Assembly: GCF_036885605.1 (NCBI RefSeq)
Contig: NZ_CP142523.1
Location: forward strand, 5,084,001 to 5,148,000
Direction of reading: 5' to 3'
DNA from: Janthinobacterium sp. TB1-E2
Lineage (GTDB): Bacteria > Pseudomonadota > Gammaproteobacteria > Burkholderiales > Burkholderiaceae_D
DNA length: 64,000 bases
Part shown: in pieces, positions 29,370-37,118 of the stretch
Position numbering within the stretch: position 1 is the first letter of the stretch
Layout: every line of letters starts with the position of its first letter
Translations under genes and position numbers: made by a program
Notes under the pieces: generated by a model
What the model saw: only the letters and a program-made list of their open reading frames with translations
Told to the model about the DNA's origin: nothing
Databases searched by the model: none

Positions 29370-29389
29370 AGTATATCATCAGTTGATAT
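29370..29389 (-). promoter_or_regulatory. -10 element and inverted-repeat operator of the toxin-antitoxin genes
   Basis: TATACT (minus strand, 29370-29375) lies seven bases from the TumE-like ATG. It is overlapped by the perfect inverted repeat ATATCA-N5-TGATAT at 29373-29378 and 29384-29389. A repressor bound here would block the promoter, as expected for autoregulation of a toxin-antitoxin operon. Confidence 0.55.
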
Positions 29390-29506
29390 GCAACTTCCAC
29401 GAAGGCGTCAATAAGCAGAGCCTTGTCGCTACAGGCTGGCAGGATTGCAAGAGGCGTTGCGCATATTTTCGTTTATGCTCGTGTTTTACCTTATGCCTCG
29501 CCCACC

Positions 29507-30292
29507 ATGATCGTCCACTTCTTAAAATGTTTCGGCGCCGCACCCGGTGGCGGCAATGCGGCGCTGGTCGTGGAAAATGACGACAACAGCGAAACGGCAC
29601 GCCAGCAATTCGCCCGCGAACGCCAGGTCAGCGCCTGCGTCTTCCTCGACCGGCAAGCGGACGGAGGCGTCGTGCTCGACTATTTTTATCCGCACACGCG
29701 CAGTCCCCTGTGCCTGCATGCCACCCTCGCGGCCGCGCATGTGCTGCTGACGGCGCCTGGCGCACCGGCAGCCTTGACGGTGACCACGGCCATGCGCGGG
29801 CAAGCTTTGCAGCTGGTGCGCCGCGCGGAAGGTATATTCATCGGCCTGACACCGCAACCGGCGCCTGCCGTCATGGTGGAGAAATATGTGCCGTCGGAAC
29901 TGATGGGCCAGCACATGCACTTGCTGTCGCCGCCCGTGATCGCCTCCGTCGGCAGCCCGAAATTGCTGCTGGAAGTGGCCGACCTTACCACCCTGCGCGC
30001 GCTGCGGCCGAACCTGGAACTGATCGCCGACTGGAGCGCCTTGCATCAGGTCAACGGCTGCTATGCGTATTGCCGCACGGGCGAGCACGAGTACGAAGGG
30101 CGCAACTTCAACCACCTCGACCCGGCGCTGGAAGACAGCGCCACGGGCGTGGCGGCAGGCGCGCTGTCAGCCCATTTGCAGCAGTCGCTGCGCCTGCATC
30201 AGGGCCACGTGACGCAGCAGCCATGTTTGATCGAGGTGCAATACAGCGCGCAGGCAATCTGGGTGGGCGGCATGGTGCAACGCAGCACCTGA
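29507..30292 (+). CDS. PhzF-family isomerase/epimerase
   Basis: 261 residues from the ATG at 29507; the longer frame back to 29423 lacks support. PhzF/DapF-like two-lobed fold: MIVHFLKCFGAAPGGGNAALVV at the N-terminus, and a HTRSPLCLHATLAAAHVLL segment holding the conserved Gly/Cys-type active-site region. The C-terminal DSATGVAAGALSAHLQQ is a family hallmark. Related enzymes isomerise trans-2,3-dihydro-3-hydroxyanthranilate, but most PhzF homologues have unknown substrates. No phenazine genes are near, so a phenazine role is unlikely. Confidence 0.82.
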   Translation: MIVHFLKCFGAAPGGGNAALVVENDDNSETARQQFARERQVSACVFLDRQADGGVVLDYFYPHTRSPLCLHATLAAAHVLLTAPGAPAALTVTTAMRGQALQLVRRAEGIFIGLTPQPAPAVMVEKYVPSELMGQHMHLLSPPVIASVGSPKLLLEVADLTTLRALRPNLELIADWSALHQVNGCYAYCRTGEHEYEGRNFNHLDPALEDSATGVAAGALSAHLQQSLRLHQGHVTQQPCLIEVQYSAQAIWVGGMVQRST

Positions 30293-30361
30293 ACGGGGCA
30301 TGCCGCACCAGTACGAGGCAAGCCGGACAGCGGCGAAAAGATAATCAACCAGGAAACAACA

Positions 30362-30383
30362 GTTACTACAAATTTGTAATAAC
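30362..30383. promoter_or_regulatory. 22-bp palindrome upstream of the TonB receptor gene
   Basis: The arms GTTACTACAAA and TTTGTAATAAC differ at one position pair. The AT-rich palindrome lies about 75-95 bases upstream of the receptor GTG in otherwise GC-rich DNA. It is probably an operator; it partly resembles metal-regulator sites such as Zur boxes, but I cannot assign the protein. Confidence 0.5.
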
Positions 30384-30457
30384 AAAACAAAGTATCGCTG
30401 GTGAATGATGAAATGATGGCACTAGAATCAAGTCACAATACCACTTGGAGATACTGC

Positions 30458-32860
30458 GTGCCGACCCTCACCACTTTGCGTAAAGCAGTCCTCATCAGCC
30501 TGTACGGCAGCGCCGCCCTGGCCGCCTTCAGTCCCGCCGCCATGGCGCAGAGCAACGACCCTGCGGCCACAGAAGGCCCCGTACAAACGGTCAGCGTGGT
30601 CGGCTCGCGCAGGGTCGCCAGCTCTTCCACCGATACGATGGTGCCGGTCGATATCATTCCGATTTCCAAGGTGGCCGAGCAAGGCGGCCAATTCGACCTG
30701 GCGCAATCGCTGCAATACATCTCGCCCTCGTTCAATTCCACGCGCCAGACGGGCGCCGACGGGGCCGACCTGATCGATTCAGCCGCCCTGCGCGGCCTCG
30801 GTTCCGACCAGACCTTGGTGCTGGTCAACGGCAAGCGGCGCCACACGACGGCCCTCGTCAACCTGTTTGGCGCGCGCAACCGCGGCAACACGGGCACGGA
30901 CATGAATGCGATTCCCTTGTTGGCGATCAAGAACGTGCAAGTGCTGCGCGACGGCGCCGCCGCCCAGTACGGCTCGGACGCCATTGCCGGCGTGATCGAC
31001 ATCGAATTGAAGAAAAGCCTGGGCTGCGAAGCGGTGGCCGGCTACAGCCAGTATTCGGAAGGCGACGGCAAGAATTACATGACCTCTGCCTACTGCGGCA
31101 TCGCGCTGGGCGACAAGGGCACCCTGGCCATCACGGGCGAATACCTGGACCGGGGCCGCTCGAACCGCGCCGATTCCGACAGCATGCGCATCATCGGCGA
31201 CACCAAATCCAAGAACAAAACCCTGTATGTGAATGGCGACTACGCCACCAGCGGCACGGGCAAGCTGTACTTCACGGCCGGCGCACAGACGCGCGACGCC
31301 TCGAGCGCCGCGTTTGGCCGGGGCGGCATCGGCAGCGACGACATCCCGTCGCGCAATTCGGCCGCCATGTACCCGGACGGTTTCGTGCCTTTCATTAACG
31401 GCAAGATCGACGACCAGTACGCCACCATCGGCCACCGCAGCCAGATCGGCGAATGGCATGCGGACTTTTCGCAAACCTATGGCTACAACAAGATGCGCTA
31501 CGACATCAGCAATACGCTGAATGCCTCGATCGCCAACCTCGACTTGATGAACGGCGGCAAGGGCATCAGCGCCAGCCACTACGACGCGGGCGGCTTCTCG
31601 TTCCAGCAGCTGACCAGCAACGCCGATTTCAGCCGTTACTATGACACGGTGATGCGCGGCATGAACGTGGCCTTCGGCGCCGAGTACCGCAGCGAGGAAT
31701 ACAAGATCATGGCCGGCGAACCAGGCTCCTACAACGACGCCGACGGCGTGGGTGTGGGCGGCAATGCGGGCAGCCAGGGCTTCCCCGGCTTCCAGCCCGG
31801 CGACGCCACGAAGGCCAAGCGCCACAGCATCGCCGCGTATGGCGACGTGGAACTGGAATGGACGGAACGCCTGAAAACCCAGGCAGCCTTGCGCTATGAA
31901 AAATTCAGCGACTTCGGCTCCACCGTGACGGGCAAGCTGGCCGGCAGCTACAAGCTGGCGCCGAACGTGCTGCTGCGCGGTTCCGCCAGCACGGGTTTCC
32001 GCGCGCCATCGTTGCAGCAAGTGTATTTCTCGTCCACCTTCACCGACTTCATCGGCGGCGTGCCCACCGACGTGGTGCTGGCGCCGAACGGCGGCACCGT
32101 CGCCAACGCGGCCGGCATTCCCAAGTTGAAAGAGGAAAAATCCACCAGCTTTACCTTGGGCACCACCTGGACGCCGACGCAAGCCATCTCCGTCACGGCC
32201 GACCTGTACAACATCAAGATCAAGGACCGCATCGTGCTGTCGGGCCGCTTCAATGCCGACAACTACCCTGACCTGGCCGCGCGCCTGGCCCTGTTGGGCG
32301 TGGGCGAGGCGCAATTCTTCGTCAACTCCATCGACACGCGCACGCGCGGCCTGGACCTGACGGCCTCGCACAAGGGCGAACTGGCCGGCAACCGCCTGAA
32401 CACCTTCGTGGCCTTGAACTTGAGCAAGACGGAAGTGACGAAAGTCAAGACGCCCGCCTCGCTGACGGGCTTCGAAGATGTCTTGCTGTCCGAGCGCGAA
32501 CGCCTGTTCATCGAACAGGGCGGCCCGCGCGCGAAAGCCACGCTGGGCTTCGACTACATCACGGGCAAGCTGGAATCGGATCTGCGCATCATCTATTTTG
32601 GCCCGCAAACCCTGGGCACCTTCAGCGGCACGGCCGAAGGCGTACCGAACGCCCGCTACAAGGCCAAGACCTCGGCCGACCTGAGCTTTACCTACAGCAT
32701 CAGCAAGAACACCAAGCTGACTTTCGGCGGCAACAACATCTTCAACGTCAAGCCCACCACGCAAAACGCGGACGAGACGGATAACGGCTTCAAATACGAC
32801 AGCGTGCAATTCGGCCTGAACGGCGCTTCGTATTTCGGTCGGCTGTGGGTGAAGTTCTGA
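30458..32860 (+). CDS. TonB-dependent receptor, ligand unknown
   Basis: 800 residues from the GTG at 30458, chosen because GGAG lies nine bases upstream and it yields a clean signal peptide ending SPAAMAQ. An upstream GTG at 30401 would add 19 residues before the signal. The plug contains VSVVGSRRVASSSTDT, then ALRGLGSDQTLVLVNGKRRH and VLRDGAAAQYGSDAIAGVID. The barrel ends GASYFGRLWVKF. It is a monocistronic gene flanked by a palindromic operator candidate and a terminator. No transporter or enzyme beside it hints at the ligand. Confidence 0.88.
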   Translation: MPTLTTLRKAVLISLYGSAALAAFSPAAMAQSNDPAATEGPVQTVSVVGSRRVASSSTDTMVPVDIIPISKVAEQGGQFDLAQSLQYISPSFNSTRQTGADGADLIDSAALRGLGSDQTLVLVNGKRRHTTALVNLFGARNRGNTGTDMNAIPLLAIKNVQVLRDGAAAQYGSDAIAGVIDIELKKSLGCEAVAGYSQYSEGDGKNYMTSAYCGIALGDKGTLAITGEYLDRGRSNRADSDSMRIIGDTKSKNKTLYVNGDYATSGTGKLYFTAGAQTRDASSAAFGRGGIGSDDIPSRNSAAMYPDGFVPFINGKIDDQYATIGHRSQIGEWHADFSQTYGYNKMRYDISNTLNASIANLDLMNGGKGISASHYDAGGFSFQQLTSNADFSRYYDTVMRGMNVAFGAEYRSEEYKIMAGEPGSYNDADGVGVGGNAGSQGFPGFQPGDATKAKRHSIAAYGDVELEWTERLKTQAALRYEKFSDFGSTVTGKLAGSYKLAPNVLLRGSASTGFRAPSLQQVYFSSTFTDFIGGVPTDVVLAPNGGTVANAAGIPKLKEEKSTSFTLGTTWTPTQAISVTADLYNIKIKDRIVLSGRFNADNYPDLAARLALLGVGEAQFFVNSIDTRTRGLDLTASHKGELAGNRLNTFVALNLSKTEVTKVKTPASLTGFEDVLLSERERLFIEQGGPRAKATLGFDYITGKLESDLRIIYFGPQTLGTFSGTAEGVPNARYKAKTSADLSFTYSISKNTKLTFGGNNIFNVKPTTQNADETDNGFKYDSVQFGLNGASYFGRLWVKF

Positions 32861-32883
32861 CCACCGTGTCCGCCTAAAAAAAT

Positions 32884-32917
32884 AGCGGCTGCGCCAGCAT
32901 GGGCAGCCGCTGTTTTT
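32884..32917. terminator. Bidirectional terminator between the receptor and the GNAT gene
   Basis: AGCGGCTGC/GCAGCCGCT stem with a ten-base loop, followed by TGTTTTT on the plus strand and an A-rich tract before it. The flanking genes converge here. Confidence 0.85.
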
Positions 32918-32933
32918 ATGTCGGCATCACCAT

Positions 32934-33335
32934 TCAATGCTCATCGCCCGCATAGATCCACATGGGCTCTGTTTTCCCGGCACGAACAAATCCCACGGAT
33001 TCGTAGAACGCGATGGCCTTGCCGTCCGCCGTCAGTATTTGCTGGTGAAATCCCGCATATTTTTCCAGCATGGCCGCCATCATCTTTCTGCCGACGCCCT
33101 GGCCCTGCGCCATCGGATCGACGAGCATATGCGGAAAGTAAACAACCAGATGGCCATCGGAAATGGCATTGCCGATGCCAATCAGTTTGCCATCGGCACG
33201 GGCCGTCACCAGGCTGTGGGAATTACGCAGCGCGGCCATCAGCTCTTTGGGCTTTTCCGCGGACGACCAGTGGTTAGCCTTGTAGAGGGCTATCACTTCT
33301 TGCTCGGTGATCACATCATTCATGGAAATTTGCAT
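32934..33335 (-). CDS. GNAT-family N-acetyltransferase
   Basis: 133 residues from the ATG at 33335; an ATG at 33323 would also keep the whole domain. Typical GNAT: ISDGHLVVYFPHMLVDPMAQGQGVGRKMMAAM carries motif A (Q-G-x-G-V-G). AIAFYESVGFVRAG is the C-terminal strand and helix. It is a cytosolic small-molecule or protein acetyltransferase; the substrate is unknown. It stands alone, convergent with the receptor. Confidence 0.87.
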   Translation of the reverse strand: MQISMNDVITEQEVIALYKANHWSSAEKPKELMAALRNSHSLVTARADGKLIGIGNAISDGHLVVYFPHMLVDPMAQGQGVGRKMMAAMLEKYAGFHQQILTADGKAIAFYESVGFVRAGKTEPMWIYAGDEH

Positions 33336-33437
33336 CGGCACGGCCTTCTTTATGGATGACGCTGACCTTCGCAATGGGAAGGTCCAAGCGTTTCGATCAC
33401 ATCACCATCTATTGTATCGATCCACGCCCCGCCAGTT

Positions 33438-33986
33438 TCACAACTCGTAGACGCCCATGCTCCAGTAGCGGCTGCCTTGCCTGTTGCGGGCAAGCCAACC
33501 CAATGCCTGCAGTTCCTTGCCGATCAAACGATTCATGATGCCATGTCCGACCAGCAGCACAGGCCCCTTGGCGGCAAGCGCAACAAGCCGCTCGGCGGCG
33601 GCCCTGGCACGCTGCCGGGTGAGCGTCAGCGAGTCCGAGCCGCGCGCATAACCGCAAAGCCACAGCAGGCGGAAAATCACTGCCCAGGCTTGAGGCGGCA
33701 GCCAGGGCGCTTTCCAGAGCGCAAAGGGAAGCTCCGCTTCAGTGAAAATCGCCTCTTGCGTGAATGGCAAGTCGCCCAGTGCCCTGGCCGATGAGCACGC
33801 CCTAGGCGCCGTGCTGGCCACGATGGTCGACGCGGAAAGCGCGGCCACGGGGCACTCCAGAGGAATGTCGCCCTCCTTGATCAGCGATTGATTGTAGAGA
33901 TCAATCCACTGTCCCATTTGCATGGGCGCTATCCAGCCGCCCTTGGCGAGTTGCGGCTCGCCGTGACGCATCAGTGTTATTCGCAT
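33438..33986 (-). CDS. Histidine phosphatase (phosphoglycerate mutase-like) family protein
   Basis: 182 residues. The N-terminal ITLMRHGEPQLAKGG holds the phosphohistidine motif RHGE. The second catalytic histidine is in LLVGHGIMNRLIGKEL near residue 150. The central SAPRACSSARAL-like segment carries the conserved Arg. It probably acts on a small phosphorylated substrate; the exact role is unknown. It is 102 bases upstream of the GNAT gene on the same strand. Confidence 0.83.
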   Translation of the reverse strand: MRITLMRHGEPQLAKGGWIAPMQMGQWIDLYNQSLIKEGDIPLECPVAALSASTIVASTAPRACSSARALGDLPFTQEAIFTEAELPFALWKAPWLPPQAWAVIFRLLWLCGYARGSDSLTLTRQRARAAAERLVALAAKGPVLLVGHGIMNRLIGKELQALGWLARNRQGSRYWSMGVYEL

Positions 33987-34134
33987 GTTCAGTTCGGTCG
34001 CCTCGCATATTTATCAGCCTGCCTCATTGCCCCGACGGTGCCCGGCCAGCACAGCCGCAGTGAACAATGTTTGCCCTGCGGCAGAAAGCACGGATAATAG
34101 CGCCTAACTCATAAGCACTGTATTGGATTACCTC

Positions 34135-36333
34135 ATGGAAATTAAAGTCAACTTTCTCGACAAGCTGCGTCTCGAAGCCAAGTTCGACGATTTTACGGTC
34201 ATCGCCGACCAGCCCATCCGCTACAAGGGCGATGGCTCGGCGCCTGGCCCGTTCGATTACTTTTTGGCATCATCGGCACTGTGCGCGGCCTACTTCGTGA
34301 AGTTGTATTGCGATACGCGCAATATTTCCACCGAAAACATCCGCCTGTCGCAAAACAATATTGTTGATCCGGAAAACCGTTACCAGCAGATTTTCAAGAT
34401 CCAGGTCGAGCTGCCGGCCGATATCTCGGCCAAGGACCGCCAGGGCATCTTGCGCTCGATCGACCGTTGCACCGTGAAAAAAGTGGTGCAAACAGGCCCC
34501 GAGTTCGTGATTGAAGAAGTGGAGAACCTGGACGCCGACGCCCAGGCCTTGCTGGCCCTGAATCCGGCCCCTGGCGCGAGCACCTATATCGTCGGCAAGG
34601 ATTTACCGCTGGAACAGACCATCGCCAATATGTCGGGCCTGCTGGCGGGCCTGGGCATCAAGATTGAAATCGCCTCGTGGCGCAACATCATCCCGAATGT
34701 CTGGTCGCTGCATATCCGCGATGCGCATTCGCCCATGTGTTTCACCAACGGCAAGGGCGCGACCAAGGAAAGCGCGCTGGCGTCGGCCCTGGGCGAATAT
34801 ATCGAGCGACTCAGCAACAACCATTTCTACGCCGGCTCGTTCTGGGGCGAGGACATCGCCAACGCGCCATTCGTCCACTACCCGAACGAGCGCTGGTTCA
34901 AGCCGGGCCGCAAGGATGCGTTGCCGAAGGAAATTCTCGACGAATATTGCCTGGATATCTACAACCCCGATGGCGAGCTGCGCGGCTCGCACCTGATCGA
35001 CACCAACTCCGGCAATGCCGAGCGCGGCATCTGCTCGCTGCCGTATGTGCGTCACTCGGATGGCGAAGTCGTGTATTTCCCCTCGAACCTGATCGAAAAC
35101 CTGTACGTCAGCAATGGCATGAGCGCCGGCAATACGCTGGTCGAAGCGCAGGTGCAATGTCTGTCGGAAATTTTTGAACGTGCCGTCAAGCGCGAAATCC
35201 TCGAAGGCGAAATCGCCCTGCCCGACGTGCCGCAGGAAGTGCTGGCGAAATACCCGGGCATCGTGGCCGGCATCGCCGGCCTGGAAGAGCAAGGTTTCCC
35301 CGTGCTGGTCAAGGATGCGTCGCTGGGCGGCGTGTACCCGGTGATGTGCGTCACCCTGATGAACCCGCGCACGGGCGGCGTGTTCGCCTCGTTCGGCGCG
35401 CACCCGAGCCTGGAAGTGGCGCTCGAGCGCAGCCTGACGGAATTGCTGCAGGGCCGCAGCTTTGAAGGCCTCAACGACTTGCCGCAGCCGACGTTTGCCA
35501 GCGAAGCCGTCACCGAGCCGAACAACTTCGTCGAACACTTCATCGATTCGAGCGGCATCGTCTCGTGGCGCTTCTTCAGCGCCAAGGCCGATTACGATTT
35601 CGTCGAGTGGGATTTTTCCGGCCACGGCGAAAATTCGAATGCCGAGGAAGCGGCGACGCTGTTCGGCATCCTCGCCGGCATGGGCAAGGAAGTGTACACG
35701 GCCGAATACGACCAGCTGGGCGCCACGGCCTGCCGCATCCTCGTGCCCGGTTATTCCGAGGTGTATCCGGTCGAAGATCTGATCTGGGACAACACCAACA
35801 AGGCGCTGCTGTTCCGCGCCGATATCCTGAACCTGCATAAGCTGGACGATGCCGGCCTGGAAGACTTGCTCGACCGCCTGGAAAACAGCGAGCTCGACGA
35901 GTACGGCGACATCGCCACCCTGATCGGCATCGAATTTGACGAAAACACGGTCTGGGGCCAGCTGACGACCCTGGAATTGAAGCTGCTGATCCATCTCGCC
36001 CTGCAGCAGTTCGAGGAGGCGAAGGAGCTGGTGGAAACCTTCCTGCAGTACAACGACAACACGCTCGAGCGCAAACTGTTCTATCAAGCCTTGAACGTGG
36101 TGCTGGAAGTGGAGCTCGATGACGAACTGGAACTGGACGACTACGTCGTCAATTTCCGCCGCATGTTTGGCAACGAACGGATGGATGCAGTGCTGGGCTC
36201 GGTGGAAGGCAGCGTGCGCTTCTTCGGCCTGACCCCGACCAGCATGCAGCTGGAAGGCCTCGACAGGCACCAGCGCCTGATCGACAGCTTCAAGAAGCTG
36301 CATGCGGCGCGCGCCAAGGCGGCGGCTCGCTAA
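34135..36333 (+). CDS. OsmC-domain/YcaO-domain fusion protein
   Basis: 732 residues from the ATG at 34135. An upstream TTG at 34123 is less likely. Residues about 1-140 are an OsmC/Ohr-like domain (GDGSAPGPFDYFLASSALCAAYFVKLYC), which in the family reduces organic peroxides through paired cysteines; a Cys is present near residue 47. From about 160 the protein is YcaO, an ATP-dependent cyclodehydratase fold (GATKESALASALGEYIERLS, SAGNTLVEAQVQCLSEIFERAVK). E. coli YcaO is linked to ribosomal protein S12 methylthiolation by RimO. The final TAA is the second to fourth base of a family A repeat, so the repeat provides the stop. Confidence 0.88.
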   Translation: MEIKVNFLDKLRLEAKFDDFTVIADQPIRYKGDGSAPGPFDYFLASSALCAAYFVKLYCDTRNISTENIRLSQNNIVDPENRYQQIFKIQVELPADISAKDRQGILRSIDRCTVKKVVQTGPEFVIEEVENLDADAQALLALNPAPGASTYIVGKDLPLEQTIANMSGLLAGLGIKIEIASWRNIIPNVWSLHIRDAHSPMCFTNGKGATKESALASALGEYIERLSNNHFYAGSFWGEDIANAPFVHYPNERWFKPGRKDALPKEILDEYCLDIYNPDGELRGSHLIDTNSGNAERGICSLPYVRHSDGEVVYFPSNLIENLYVSNGMSAGNTLVEAQVQCLSEIFERAVKREILEGEIALPDVPQEVLAKYPGIVAGIAGLEEQGFPVLVKDASLGGVYPVMCVTLMNPRTGGVFASFGAHPSLEVALERSLTELLQGRSFEGLNDLPQPTFASEAVTEPNNFVEHFIDSSGIVSWRFFSAKADYDFVEWDFSGHGENSNAEEAATLFGILAGMGKEVYTAEYDQLGATACRILVPGYSEVYPVEDLIWDNTNKALLFRADILNLHKLDDAGLEDLLDRLENSELDEYGDIATLIGIEFDENTVWGQLTTLELKLLIHLALQQFEEAKELVETFLQYNDNTLERKLFYQALNVVLEVELDDELELDDYVVNFRRMFGNERMDAVLGSVEGSVRFFGLTPTSMQLEGLDRHQRLIDSFKKLHAARAKAAAR

Positions 36334-36494
36334 GTAGGTCGTGGGAAATTATTGTGAAGTTATGACGAACAGAACCGGAGGCTCTGCAAGGCGCCCGCTG
36401 CGACGCAGTGCAAGCACTGCTAGCAGCGGGCAACACCGCAGAGCGCCGGTTATGGAAGTCAGAAATGACAATAATTTATTACGCCCTACTTAGC
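36329..36494. repeat. 166-bp hairpin-forming repeat, family A, copy 1
   Basis: The ends are GCTAAGTAGG and CCTACTTAGC, an exact inverted repeat. Further in, the arms keep pairing: AAATTATTGT/ACAATAATTT, then TGAC-N6-AACCGG with its complement. Next come CTCTGC/GCAGAG and CCCGCTGC/GCAGCGGG, with a GCAGTGC/GCACTGC tip. The whole element folds as one long imperfect hairpin. A second copy of identical length is at 53548-53713. There is no ORF inside. It resembles a MITE or large palindromic unit. Confidence 0.85.
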
Positions 36495-36516
36495 ATCACC
36501 ACCTGGAAGCGATGCC

Positions 36517-37116
36517 ATGGCCACACTGGAATTCTGGTTCGATTTCGGCAGCAACTACAGCTACCTGAGCGCCATGCGCATCGAAGCGCTGGCGCGTGAA
36601 AAGAAGGTGCATGTGATCTGGAAACCCTTCCTGCTGGGCGTCGTCTTCAAGGCGCTGGGCTGGCAGACATCGCCCTTCATCTTGCAAAAACTCAAGGGCG
36701 ACTACACGTGGCGCGACATGGCGCGCCAGTGCGAAAAGTACGCGTTGCCATGGCAGCAGCCGAGTTCCTTTCCCCGCACGGCCCTCTTGCCCATGCGTGT
36801 GGCCTTGATCGGCGCGGACCAGGGCTGGATTGCGCCATTCGCGCGCCGCATGATGACGATGAATTTTGCCGCGGACCGTGATATCGACAACATCGAGGCC
36901 GTCAGCGAAGCCTTGGAGGAACTGGGTCTCGATGCACGCGCCGTCCTGGCGCTGGCTTTGACACAAGATAACAAGCTGCGGCTGCGCCGCCAGACCGAGC
37001 AGGCACAAGCGCTGAACCTGTTCGGCGCCCCCAGCTTCATCAACGCTGGAGAATTATTCTGGGGCAATGACCGGCTCGAGGATGCACTGCTGCATGCAGC
37101 AGCCAGCCGCCGTTAA
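36517..37116 (+). CDS. DsbA-family 2-hydroxychromene-2-carboxylate isomerase-like protein
   Basis: 199 residues. It is a thioredoxin-like kappa-class GST fold: LEFWFDFGSNYSYLSAMR has the catalytic-type Ser12 in place of the CxxC of DsbA. LFGAPSFINAGELFWGNDRLE contains the cis-Pro loop and the C-terminal motif. Known members isomerise 2-hydroxychromene-2-carboxylate in naphthalene catabolism using glutathione. No other aromatic-degradation genes are here, so the natural substrate is open. It starts 22 bases after the family A repeat and converges with the next gene, whose stop is two bases from its own. Confidence 0.88.
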   Translation: MATLEFWFDFGSNYSYLSAMRIEALAREKKVHVIWKPFLLGVVFKALGWQTSPFILQKLKGDYTWRDMARQCEKYALPWQQPSSFPRTALLPMRVALIGADQGWIAPFARRMMTMNFAADRDIDNIEAVSEALEELGLDARAVLALALTQDNKLRLRRQTEQAQALNLFGAPSFINAGELFWGNDRLEDALLHAAASRR

Positions 37117-37118
37117 AC

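Noticed and set aside
29507..30292. Phenazine biosynthesis role for the PhzF-like gene
   Set aside because: No other phz genes in the window; the family is broad and mostly uncharacterised.
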